Below, one piece after another: positions 26,126 through 33,649 of a DNA stretch of 64,000 nt (positions within the stretch are counted from its first letter, which is position 1; the number at the start of each line of letters is the position of its first letter). The DNA lies in assembly GCF_020515625.1 (NCBI RefSeq), contig NZ_JAIWPJ010000001.1, positions 1,240,001 through 1,304,000 on the forward strand. The letters run 5' to 3'. The translations under genes and the position numbers were made by a program. Under the pieces are notes generated by a model that ran no database searches, was not told where the DNA came from, and worked only from the letters and a program-made list of their open reading frames with translations. Source of the stretch: Natrinema amylolyticum (lineage in GTDB: Archaea; Halobacteriota; Halobacteria; Halobacteriales; Natrialbaceae).

Positions 26126-26827
26126 TCAGGCGTCGTTGGCCGCGTCGACGGTCTCCCGAACCGCCTCGATGCCCTCGTCGTGTGCGAGATCGCCGACGAC
26201 GATGACGTCGGCGTACTGGGCCATCGCGTACGCGGAGTCGTAGTCGTGGATGCCGCCCCCGTAGAACAGCGTCGACTCGTCAGTCGCCTCGGCGGCGGCC
26301 TCGACGACCGCTTCGTCGCCGAGCATACCGGAGTACTCCACGTAGACGATCTCCTGTCCGAACATGTGCTCGGCGACCGTCGCGTAGGCGGCGACGTCGT
26401 CGGCACCGAGATCGCAGTTGGCCTCCGTCAGCTCCGCGACGTCGGCCTCGGGGTTCATCACGATGTAAGCCTCCGTCGTCGTGCGCTCCCAGTCGAGTTC
26501 GCCCTCGAGCCGGACCCACTCCTTGTGGGCCTCGGTGATCCAGAACGGCGATCCGGCGTTGAAGACGGTCGGAATGAGATAGCCGTCCAGCGCGTCGTCC
26601 TCGAGGACGACGTCGGGATTCGAGGGCTCCTGATAGAGGGCGACGTCGTGTTCGGCGCAGGCCTCGATGACCGCGCTCATGTTCTCCTCGGTGATGCCCA
26701 TGGTACCGCCGACTTCGATCGCGTCGGTGCCCGTCGCACAGAGATCGCCGTAGGTCACGCCCTCGGGGAGCTCCTTGTCCGGGTCGATCTTGAGAATGTG
26801 GTTCCAGTCGTCCCAGGGGGTAGTCAT
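26126..26827 (-). CDS. Geranylgeranylglyceryl phosphate synthase
   Basis: A 233-aa TIM-barrel enzyme of the PcrB/GGGPS family that makes the first ether bond of archaeal membrane lipids from glycerol-1-phosphate and geranylgeranyl diphosphate. Recognisable stretches are [13 protein letters not shown] at the N-terminus, [16 protein letters not shown], the [10 protein letters not shown] segment and the phosphate-binding [12 protein letters not shown]. Length fits group I haloarchaeal enzymes. Start at the ATG at 26827. Confidence 0.92.
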   Translation of the reverse strand: MTTPWDDWNHILKIDPDKELPEGVTYGDLCATGTDAIEVGGTMGITEENMSAVIEACAEHDVALYQEPSNPDVVLEDDALDGYLIPTVFNAGSPFWITEAHKEWVRLEGELDWERTTTEAYIVMNPEADVAELTEANCDLGADDVAAYATVAEHMFGQEIVYVEYSGMLGDEAVVEAAAEATDESTLFYGGGIHDYDSAYAMAQYADVIVVGDLAHDEGIEAVRETVDAANDA

Positions 26828-27055
26828 ACCGCGTCGTTTCCCGACAACCAGCAAAAGCGCTACGGAACGCCCCCGTCTCGCGGATCGCGCGCTCGAGCCC
26901 GTCCGCAGGCTCGGTCCGCCGACGGCCGCTGGCCCGGTATGGTAGCCAGCAGCGTCCGATTTCGATCCCCCCGCCTATCGGCGATCCGGCCGGTCATCGC
27001 GCGACGGCACAGTGTCGGTCCGGGACGGACGGAGCGTTCGACGTCCGGCGTGCGC

Positions 27056-27229
27056 TTAGAGTTGCTCGGCGCTGACGGCTCGCATCGAGCTGTCGTTCTC
27101 GACTTCCCAGATCCGGAGCACGAGGTGTGCCTTACAGTAGTATTCGGCGGTCTCGAGGCCAGTCTGTCCGTTCTCGAGGACGAGCTGGCACGAGACCCCG
27201 TTCGAACACTCTGGTGAATGTTCACACAT
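27056..27229 (-). CDS. 57-residue Cys/His miniprotein (putative zinc-binding)
   Basis: Found by translating the minus strand directly. ATG at 27229, TAA at 27056, 57 codons. The protein starts MCEHSPECSNGVSCQ and later has AEYYCKAH, giving C2, H4, C8, C14, C32 and H35, enough ligands for one zinc site. The rest is LVLRIWEVENDSSM and a short tail. Haloarchaea encode many such zinc-finger microproteins with regulatory roles in biofilm and growth; a link here is inference. It lies between the GGGP synthase and threonine synthase-like genes on the same strand. Confidence 0.65.
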   Translation of the reverse strand: MCEHSPECSNGVSCQLVLENGQTGLETAEYYCKAHLVLRIWEVENDSSMRAVSAEQL

Positions 27230-27366
27230 TTGAACTCGGTCCCTCTACTCGTCTCGGAGACAAGGCTCTGTCGGTGAAAGGGTTCGGCTCTCGCGGTCGA
27301 CCTGCTCCACTGATAGCGGTTAGACGACCGCTACCCGGCGATATCACCGGCTACTGCGGTTTTCGC

Positions 27367-28557
27367 CTACACGCCCTGACTCATCAGATGACTGCGCAAC
27401 ACGTCGGCCTCCTTGTTGCCCGCGCCAGTGTTGACGATGACGACCGTCTCCGAGCCGTCGAACGCGCCGTGCTCCGCGAGTTCCCACGCCCCGCTGGCGG
27501 CCGCCGCCGCGCTCGGGATCAGTTCGAGCCCCTCCGCCTGGGCCACCCGCGCCGCGGACTCGAGGATGTCCGGATCCTCGGTCGCGACCGCGCCACCGTC
27601 GCTCTCGCGGATCGCCTCGAGGACCCGCGGGCTCGCCGTCGGGTCGGGGATCTCGAGTTCGCCACAGATCGTGTCGGGGTGTTCGACCGGCTCGTGTTCG
27701 TCGCGGCCGTCGTCGACCGCCTCGACGATCGGCGCGCAGCCGGCCGCCTGGGCGGCGTAGAGAGCGGGTAGCTCGTCGGTCAGCCCGAGTTGGCGGAACT
27801 CCCGCGCGGCCTTCGCGAGTCCGACGAGTCCGGTCCCGGCCCCCGTCGGATAGGCGACGACGTCGGGCACGGTCCACTCGAGTTGTTCGACGAGTTCGTA
27901 GAACAGCGTCTTCGCGCCCTCGTGGCGATACGGCGTCTCGAAGGCCCGGAGCGAGTACCAGTCGTCGTGTTCCGCGAGCCCCTCCTCGAACGCGCCGACG
28001 GCGTCGCCGTAGCGGCCGCCGACGACGTTCATGTCTCCGCCGTGGACGTTGACCATGGCCTTGTTGGTAAAGCCGGACCGCGAGGGGAGGTATGCGTGGG
28101 ACTCGAGTCCCGCGCGGGCCGCGTAGGCCGCGGCGGCCTGTCCACCGTTGCCCGGCGACGGGAGCGCGATGTCGCTCGCGCCGTGGGCGGCGGCCGCGGT
28201 GACGGCCACCGACGCGCCGCGGTCCGTGACCGAGCCCGTCGGGTTCCGGCCCTCGTCTTTGATCAGTACGTGCTCGACGCCGAGTTCGGCGGCCAGATCG
28301 GGGCAGTCGACCAGCGCCGTCGCCCCCTCGTTCGTCGTCACCGCCGACTCGCGGGCGAACGGCAGCAGTTCCGCGTACCGCCACTGCGAGTCGAACGGCC
28401 GGGCGGCGAGCGTCTCGCGATCGAGATCGATCGCGTCGTAGTCGTAGCTCGGATCGAGCGAGCCGCCGCAGTCCGGACAGCGGTGGGTCTCGGCGGCGTC
28501 GACGGTAGCCCCGCAGTCGACGCACTCGAGGCCGGCGAAGGCGTCTGTCGGTTCCAT
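27367..28557 (-). CDS. Threonine synthase-like PLP-fold protein lacking the catalytic lysine
   Basis: A 396-aa fold-type II PLP enzyme homologue. An N-terminal zinc ribbon (CVDCGATVDAAETHRCPDCGG) is typical of one threonine synthase group. The active-site segment reads KDEGRNPTGSVTDRGAS; in genuine threonine synthases the position of the T in SVTDRG is the PLP-binding lysine (SFKDRG). The codon is acg, clear in the sequence. The phosphate-binding loop is SPGNGGQAAAAYAARAG and the cofactor loop PTGAGTG. A lysine in SGFTNKAM is the nearest possible substitute. It may be inactive, regulatory, or act on a different reaction. The frame is intact, so it is not an obvious pseudogene. Confidence 0.8.
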   Translation of the reverse strand: MEPTDAFAGLECVDCGATVDAAETHRCPDCGGSLDPSYDYDAIDLDRETLAARPFDSQWRYAELLPFARESAVTTNEGATALVDCPDLAAELGVEHVLIKDEGRNPTGSVTDRGASVAVTAAAAHGASDIALPSPGNGGQAAAAYAARAGLESHAYLPSRSGFTNKAMVNVHGGDMNVVGGRYGDAVGAFEEGLAEHDDWYSLRAFETPYRHEGAKTLFYELVEQLEWTVPDVVAYPTGAGTGLVGLAKAAREFRQLGLTDELPALYAAQAAGCAPIVEAVDDGRDEHEPVEHPDTICGELEIPDPTASPRVLEAIRESDGGAVATEDPDILESAARVAQAEGLELIPSAAAAASGAWELAEHGAFDGSETVVIVNTGAGNKEADVLRSHLMSQGV

Positions 28558-28706
28558 ACGCGACCCTTCGCGGCGTCGAACTAAGGGCTGTCCATCGACA
28601 CCGTGGCCTCAGTAGAACGGTATCGATCACCGGCACTGGAATCGAGAACAGCGGCCGCTACGTCATCGATCGAAAACCGGCAGAACCGAACGAGAGAACG
28701 GAGAGA

Positions 28707-28883
28707 TCAGTTGTCGCCGGACTTCGACTGCCACTCGTAGCCGCGTCGTTTGGCGGACTTGCCGAAGCCACACGACGAGCACTCTTTTTTCTTCGTGTGA
28801 TACGATTTCTCACCGCAACGACGACACTTCGTGTGGGTCGTCGTGTTCTTCTTTCCTTGGCTCGGGGTTCCTGCACCAGTCAT
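28707..28883 (-). CDS. rpl37e: Ribosomal protein eL37 (L37e)
   Basis: A 58-aa large-subunit ribosomal protein. A four-cysteine zinc site (CRRCG and CSSCGFG) sits in a basic chain ([35 protein letters not shown]). Its ATG overlaps the stop of the upstream LSm gene by four bases (ATGA), so translation is probably coupled. Length is normal for haloarchaea. Confidence 0.96.
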   Translation of the reverse strand: MTGAGTPSQGKKNTTTHTKCRRCGEKSYHTKKKECSSCGFGKSAKRRGYEWQSKSGDN

Positions 28884-29107
28884 GGAGTGATCGAAACGAC
28901 GTTATCGCCGCGTATAATGGTTGTGTCTTCGGCCGGCGGCTCCTCTTCGACTTCGCCCTGGACGGGAATCGTCACGTCCTCGAGCACCAGATTCATGTGT
29001 TGATCGTAGCCGGCGAGATCGCCGACGTACTCGTCGCCACTCTTGAGTCGCACTGTAACGCGTTCGCCGAGTGACGCCTCGAGGACGTCCAGCGGTCGTC
29101 CACTCAT
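28880..29107 (-). CDS. LSm/Sm-like RNA-binding protein
   Basis: A 75-aa archaeal Sm protein: [19 protein letters not shown], then Sm1 ([25 protein letters not shown]) and Sm2 ([12 protein letters not shown]). It forms heptameric rings that bind U-rich RNA and take part in small RNA metabolism. [12 protein letters not shown] loop between Sm1 and Sm2 is a normal haloarchaeal acidic insertion. Paired with L37e by ATGA overlap, the conserved archaeal order. Confidence 0.95.
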   Translation of the reverse strand: MSGRPLDVLEASLGERVTVRLKSGDEYVGDLAGYDQHMNLVLEDVTIPVQGEVEEEPPAEDTTIIRGDNVVSITP

Positions 29108-29347
29108 ACGAAAGACCGCAGGTGACGGACACTTAATCGTACCGGTCCGGAGTCCGATTTCGACATGACGGGAGCCGCTACCGCGTCCCGTGGGCGAGAG
29201 CGCCACGGAACGGACTCGCCGCCCCTCGATTTCGAGGGCGGTGATGGCGAGCGCGACGGGACGGCGACTGCCGTAACCATCACCTACACGCTTCAATAGC
29301 GTGGACCTAACCAAACGGCTAAGTGTGCACTCGTTGACCGTCCGCTC

Positions 29348-29656
29348 ATGGGCGACAAGAAGTTTACCCTCGTAGAGTTGCACATCGACGGCGAGACGCG
29401 GCTCGATCTGGGATCGATCGGCAAGTCGCTGCCGATCGGCGGGACCGAATCGGCACCCGAGACGGACCGCGAGTTGGAGACCGAGACCGACGAGGACACG
29501 GACGACGAGTCGGGCGGCAAAGGCAAGAGCGCCGTCGGCGCGCTGATCGCGCTCGTCGTCCTCGTCGGCATCGCCGCCGCCGCCAAGAAGTTCCGCGGCG
29601 GTGACGAAGAGCCGGAGCTCGAGGCCGAGGAGGAGCCCGACGTTATCGTCAACTAA
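29348..29656 (+). CDS. Small single-span membrane protein
   Basis: A 102-aa protein with an N-terminal soluble part (DKKFTLVELHIDGETRLDLG), an acidic linker (ETDRELETETDEDTDDES), one transmembrane helix (AVGALIALVVLVGIAAAA) and an acidic tail. Conserved in style with haloarchaeal membrane proteins of unknown role. Start at the ATG at 29348, with no operon partner upstream. Confidence 0.75.
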   Translation: MGDKKFTLVELHIDGETRLDLGSIGKSLPIGGTESAPETDRELETETDEDTDDESGGKGKSAVGALIALVVLVGIAAAAKKFRGGDEEPELEAEEEPDVIVN

Positions 29657-29739
29657 CCGCCCGCCGGCGATCCGTTCGGCTGTGTTTCACTCGCGGGCCG
29701 AGCCGAACGTTTTTGCGCGTCCTCGCCGTACGGACAGTC

Positions 29740-30699
29740 GTGAATCTCTATCGTAGCGCCCGGGCGGTTGCCGGGGCGTCCGGTGACGATGCGATCGACT
29801 GGCGGTCGGCCGCCGACGCCGCCAAGGCCGCGACGGATCCCGGCTCGCTCGATCTCGAGCACGGGGAGAGCGAGGCCTACGCCCGCGACGTCCGGGACGC
29901 CCGGGCGGCTGTACGAACGGTCTCGGGCGTCGACTTTGACGTCCCCGAGACCGTCGAAATCCAGAACCGTCACCACTGGATCGACGCCAACGTCGCCACC
30001 TTCGAGCGCGTCATGGGCGCGCTCGAGACCCATACCGGCGCGTTCCCCGGCGTCGCCCGGACGATCAATACGGGAACGATGACCGTCCTGCTCTCCTTCC
30101 TCGGACGGAACGTCCTCGGCCAGTACGATCCGCTTCTCCTGGCCGACGCGCCCGCCAACGATCACGCGCTGTACTTCGTCCGGCCGAACATCCTCAACGC
30201 GGCCGACAAACTCGACGTGGACGCGGACCGGTTCCGCCGCTGGATCGCCTTCCACGAGGTGACCCACGCCGCCGAGTTCGGGGCCGCGCCGTGGCTCTCC
30301 GACCACCTCGAGACCCGCATGGAAGACGGCATCGCGACGCTGTCGGAGGGCTCGTTCGATCGGGACGCCTTCCGCGACCTCGACGCCGCGATGACCGTCG
30401 TCGAGGGGTACGCCGAACTCCTGATGGACCACGCCTTCGACGACGAGTACGAGGACCTGCGGCGCAAACTCGACGCGCGGCGGCAGGGCCGAGGCCCGCT
30501 CCAGAAGCTCTTCCGCCGGCTGCTCGGCCTCGGCCTCAAAGAGCGCCAGTACGAGCGCGGCAAGAACTTTTTCGAGCACATTGTCGCCGTCCGCGACCTC
30601 GAGACGGCGAGTCTGGTCTGGGAGGGGCCCGAGAACCTCCCCAGCCACGACGAACTCGACGCGCCGGGGACGTGGATCCAGCGCGTCGATCGCCGATAG
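29740..30699 (+). CDS. Zinc-dependent metalloprotease-like protein (zincin, F420-associated family)
   Basis: A 319-aa protein of the zincin_2/DUF2342-type family sometimes annotated as F420 biosynthesis-associated. The zinc motif is HEVTH in RWIAFHEVTHAAEFGAAPWL, with a downstream acidic ligand candidate in TVVEGYAELLMDHAFD. I start it at the GTG at 29740 (NLYRSARAVAGAS); a TTG nine codons upstream is less likely. Protease activity has not been shown for this family as far as I know. Confidence 0.85.
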   Translation: MNLYRSARAVAGASGDDAIDWRSAADAAKAATDPGSLDLEHGESEAYARDVRDARAAVRTVSGVDFDVPETVEIQNRHHWIDANVATFERVMGALETHTGAFPGVARTINTGTMTVLLSFLGRNVLGQYDPLLLADAPANDHALYFVRPNILNAADKLDVDADRFRRWIAFHEVTHAAEFGAAPWLSDHLETRMEDGIATLSEGSFDRDAFRDLDAAMTVVEGYAELLMDHAFDDEYEDLRRKLDARRQGRGPLQKLFRRLLGLGLKERQYERGKNFFEHIVAVRDLETASLVWEGPENLPSHDELDAPGTWIQRVDRR

Positions 30700-31181
30700 G
30701 CGACTGCGTCTCGAGTGAGTCGTCTCTCGAGTCGAAGCGTCGATTTCTCGTCTACTGCTGAGCCGCCCGTCGTATTACCGAAGCCGAATTTCCTGCTCCG
30801 TAGCGGCAGAGAATCGCCACGCCCTCCGCAGCCGATTTCTCCTCGCGGGCCCTCCGTGCCCGTCCGCTCACGGCGGCGCTACCGCCGTCCGTTCACGGGC
30901 CGTCAGCCCGTTCGCATGATTTGCGAGGCCGGCGGCCTCGTACTATCGCAGGATCTGTGAGACCGGCGGTCTCGCACTATTCGGATAGGGCGTGGGACCG
31001 GCGGTCCCACGCTATCGCTCGGTCATGCTTCCCCGCTCACCCACAGGAAGACGCTTCGCGTCTTCCGCGCCGTCGTTCACTCCGTTCACGAAGACCTCGC
31101 GCACGTTCGTTCCGCGACTCGCCGGTCGCTCGTCGTGGCACAGCACGCGCCACTGCACGCGGACTCGACATCGAGGTTCGG
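30700..31181. other. Intergenic region containing a hairpin array
   Basis: About 480 bases without a gene I can support, between a plus-strand and a minus-strand gene. It contains the three tandem hairpins at 30924-31011 (listed separately), another hairpin acgggc/gcccgt at 30895-30911, and a gaagacg...cgtcttc dyad near 31050. Open frames through it are arginine-rich and not convincing. Confidence 0.5.
30924..31011. repeat. Array of three tandem perfect hairpins with GGC loops
   Basis: Three inverted repeats follow each other at a period of about 33-35 bases. The arms are cgaggcc/ggcctcg (30924-30940), gagacc/ggtctc (30959-30973) and cgtgggacc/ggtcccacg (30991-31011). All three have the loop ggc and a shared core of CC-GGC-GG. 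Each is followed by a related spacer beginning with or containing ctat (tactatcg, cactattc, ctatcgct). Arms differ but pairing is kept, so selection or copying acts on the dyad. Confidence 0.75.
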
Positions 31182-31403
31182 TCAGGTCGTAATCCAGAGC
31201 AGATACCAGAGCAACGCCCCGCCGGCGACGCTGCCGCCGAGTATCGCCGCGCCGATGACCAGCAGCGAAGCGTTGCTCTGGAGGGCGACCAAGCCACCGG
31301 AGAGTCCGACCAGCAGGACGAAGACCGCCTTGAGCTGACCGCTTCCGTCCGCTACATCGCTCGAGCGCGAGGGACCCCGCCCCGGACCGCGACCCCGGCT
31401 CAT
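31182..31403 (-). CDS. Two-span small membrane protein
   Basis: A 73-aa protein with a basic N-terminus (SRGRGPGRGPSRSSD) and two hydrophobic segments (AVFVLLVGLSGGLVALQ and ASLLVIGAAILGGSVAGGAL) ending LLWYLLWITT. Its ATG overlaps the TGA of the upstream NTF2-like gene (ATGA), so the two are probably co-translated. Function unknown. Confidence 0.7.
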   Translation of the reverse strand: MSRGRGPGRGPSRSSDVADGSGQLKAVFVLLVGLSGGLVALQSNASLLVIGAAILGGSVAGGALLWYLLWITT

Positions 31404-31807
31404 AGGTCGTGCGGCGCGCTGACGTGCATCGCGACGAACTGCCAGTCGCTCGCGCTCGAGCCGTCGTCCGAAGTCCGTTCCACCAGCGTTCCGCTCCAGC
31501 GGCTGTCGAACCGGTACCGTTCGCCGGTCGTCACGTCCGTCCAGGCCATCGTCACCTCGTCGGCGAACGTCGCGACGCCGTCGCGGTCGGTGACGACGAG
31601 ATTCCCGCTCTCGACGACCCACTCGTCGGTCGTCTCGGTCTGTTCCTCGAGGGCCGCGGCGACCTCGCTCCCCCCGAACAGGGACTCGCTGATACCGAAC
31701 TTGACGGTCGACTCGGCGTCCGAAAAGAAGGGTGTGAGGGGGTCGCCGTCGCGGAGTGCGTCGTAGTAGTCGCGGACGGCGGCCTCAGCGCTCGCGCTCG
31801 GTGGCAT
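31400..31807 (-). CDS. NTF2-like (SnoaL-type) domain protein
   Basis: A 135-aa cone-shaped NTF2-like fold protein. It begins AEAAVRDYYDALRDGDP, the typical first helix, and the strands include TFADEVTMAWTDVTTGERYRFDSRWSGTLVE and WQFVAMHVSAPH. Such domains bind small ligands or act as isomerases; no catalytic residues stand out. Co-oriented and overlapping the small membrane protein downstream. Confidence 0.85.
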   Translation of the reverse strand: MPPSASAEAAVRDYYDALRDGDPLTPFFSDAESTVKFGISESLFGGSEVAAALEEQTETTDEWVVESGNLVVTDRDGVATFADEVTMAWTDVTTGERYRFDSRWSGTLVERTSDDGSSASDWQFVAMHVSAPHDL

Positions 31808-31931
31808 GGCTCAACCGTCGAAGCCCGCTCCCAAAGAGTCATCGGACGCAGACGCAGGCGGCGACGAGGACGGCCGGGCGTCTCCGGTGGATCCGCCGAA
31901 ACGGATCGCGTTCACATGAAGCCGCGACCGT

Positions 31932-32483
31932 TCACATGAAGCCTCGGTCGACCTCGTCGGTCTCGATCAGGTCGTCGAGTTCCGCGTTCAGCAGTTCGTC
32001 GGCCTCCTCGAACCGCTCCGAGAGGTCCGCGAGCTCGTCGGGACGGTCGTACTGATCGTACTCCATGGGCCCGAAGGCGGGGCTCTCCATGGCCTCCATC
32101 ACGTCGTCGAAGAGGTCCTGGGGCCGGGTCGGCGCGTCCGCGTGCGTCTCGAGGACGGTCTCGAGGCGCTTGCCGACCGTTTCAGCCTCCGATTCGTCCT
32201 CGGGCGGAGACTGGACCGCGAAGCGGCCGCCCGAGTCCCGTTCGGGCATGAACGAGCCGATCTCGTCGTCGAGGTTGCGGGCGACCCGTGTGCCGACGCC
32301 GCGGACCTCGAAGGGATTCTTCGCGTACGTTTTCAGGAAGAAGACGCCGGCCCGGGGATGTGCGAGGTACATGTCTTCGCCGACGCCGCCGGCACGGTCA
32401 CCGGCGACCGCGCGCCAGTCCTCCGGATCGACGTTCCGTTCGGTGACGTCCTCGAGTACGTCCTGCCACTCGCGAATCCGCAT
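31932..32483 (-). CDS. Uncharacterised haloarchaeal protein
   Basis: A 183-aa soluble acidic protein starting MRIREWQDVLEDVTERNVDPEDWRAV (split here as two parts: RIREWQDVLEDV and TERNVDPEDWRAV). No motif is recognised. The upstream extension to 32561 is less likely. The last codons and stop lie in a tandem duplication: cgttcacatgaagcc is repeated at 31911 and 31930, so a copy of the end of the gene follows the stop. It may be one of the haloarchaea-specific conserved families. Confidence 0.7.
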   Translation of the reverse strand: MRIREWQDVLEDVTERNVDPEDWRAVAGDRAGGVGEDMYLAHPRAGVFFLKTYAKNPFEVRGVGTRVARNLDDEIGSFMPERDSGGRFAVQSPPEDESEAETVGKRLETVLETHADAPTRPQDLFDDVMEAMESPAFGPMEYDQYDRPDELADLSERFEEADELLNAELDDLIETDEVDRGFM

Positions 32484-32629
32484 ACGCGACGGTTCGGCCG
32501 CCGACAGAATGAACGTGTCGGTTACGCCGAAAGACGCCACAGGGATTCTGTCGGTCGTCAAAACGACTGATTTGAACCAAAAGGAATACGGGGGCTCCCC
32601 CGTCAGGAAACGTAACTGACGCTTTCCCT

Positions 32630-32884
32630 ATGTCCGTCCGCCACTCACTCTCGCTCGTCGAACTGTTTCGCGCTACCCCGGCCAAGAGCGCACTGCTGAC
32701 GCTCGCACCGGTCACGCTGGCGCTCGGTCAGTTATGCAATAGTTACGTCAACGGCGTCTCGCCTGCCGTCTCGATCACGTTCGCCGCAATCATGGTCGGC
32801 TTTTCCGTCGTCGCGATGGGGCACCACGCTGCCGAACACCACGTCCGTCGACTCGAGACCGAGTACGGCCCGGGGAACGCCTAA
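32630..32884 (+). CDS. Small membrane protein
   Basis: An 84-aa protein with two hydrophobic segments (SALLTLAPVTLALGQL and SITFAAIMVGFSVVAMG) and a basic/acidic C-terminus (HHVRRLETEYGP). Its stop overlaps the stop of the convergent SPW-repeat gene by four bases. Function unknown. Confidence 0.7.
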   Translation: MSVRHSLSLVELFRATPAKSALLTLAPVTLALGQLCNSYVNGVSPAVSITFAAIMVGFSVVAMGHHAAEHHVRRLETEYGPGNA

Positions 32885-33453
32885 ACGCCCGGCCCGGTCT
32901 CGGTCGCGACGGTTCTGGCCTCGCGGGCTTCGTAGGCGTTATACCCCGCTAGCCCGGCGATCAGAAGCCCGGTCGCGAGGGTGCTCCAGAACAGCCCACC
33001 GGCCATCTCGAGCAGCGCGGCCGAAACGATCAGCCAGACGCCGAGGACGGCGATCAACGACGCGATACCGGTACTGAGCGGGACGTCGTTGGACACCCGG
33101 TAGTAGTTGTAGCCGGCGGCGACGAGGACGACGAGTCCGACCAGCACGTCGTTCCACAGCGGTGCCGGATCCGTCTGGAAGACGAGCACGGAGAGGGCGA
33201 CCCACGCGCCGAGGACGGCGACGAGCAGGCTGATGACCGAGGTCTTGCGCCGGCGCTCCTCGTTCGCGACCTGTACCGACTCGTCGCGCGGATCGCGGCC
33301 CCCGGAGCGCTCCCCGTCTCCGACGCCGGTTCCGGAGTCGATGTCGGCGGCCGCCTCTTCTCGCCGATTGGTCGGCCCGTCGTTCGTCCCGGTCCCGACG
33401 TCGGCTCCGGACTCGTCGCTCGTCCGACGATCGTCGCCGTTCGGGTCACTCAT
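32881..33453 (-). CDS. SPW-repeat-like membrane protein
   Basis: A 190-aa membrane protein. A hydrophilic N-terminal third is followed by two related repeats: VLGAWVALSVLV...PLWNDVLVGLVVLVAAGYNYY and VLGVWLIVSAALL...LFWSTLATGLLIAGLAGYNAY. This two-times two-helix pattern with W and GYN-Y residues matches the SPW repeat family. Role unknown. Convergent with the small membrane protein gene, with a four-base overlap. Confidence 0.75.
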   Translation of the reverse strand: MSDPNGDDRRTSDESGADVGTGTNDGPTNRREEAAADIDSGTGVGDGERSGGRDPRDESVQVANEERRRKTSVISLLVAVLGAWVALSVLVFQTDPAPLWNDVLVGLVVLVAAGYNYYRVSNDVPLSTGIASLIAVLGVWLIVSAALLEMAGGLFWSTLATGLLIAGLAGYNAYEAREARTVATETGPGV

Positions 33454-33649
33454 AGCAGCGAACGTACGGCTCGCGTTCTCAAAAGCGCCGCGTCCGTTCC
33501 AATCGTTGTGTCGATTCGAGCGGAGCCGAAACCGTGGGTAACACGGTATTACCGACCCGGCGCGTCGATCGCCCGACCGATTCGGTTCGAGCGGACGGCC
33601 GGCGAAAGCGCGTGCCGACGCGACCGATAGCGTTTTTGATCGCTCGCCC

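Noticed and set aside
30924..31011. Hairpin array considered as a CRISPR
   Set aside because: Only three units, arms differ, no unique spacers and no leader or cas genes.
30921..31766. Long plus-strand arginine-rich frame across the hairpin array
   Set aside because: Shadow composition, overlaps two good minus-strand genes and has no domain.
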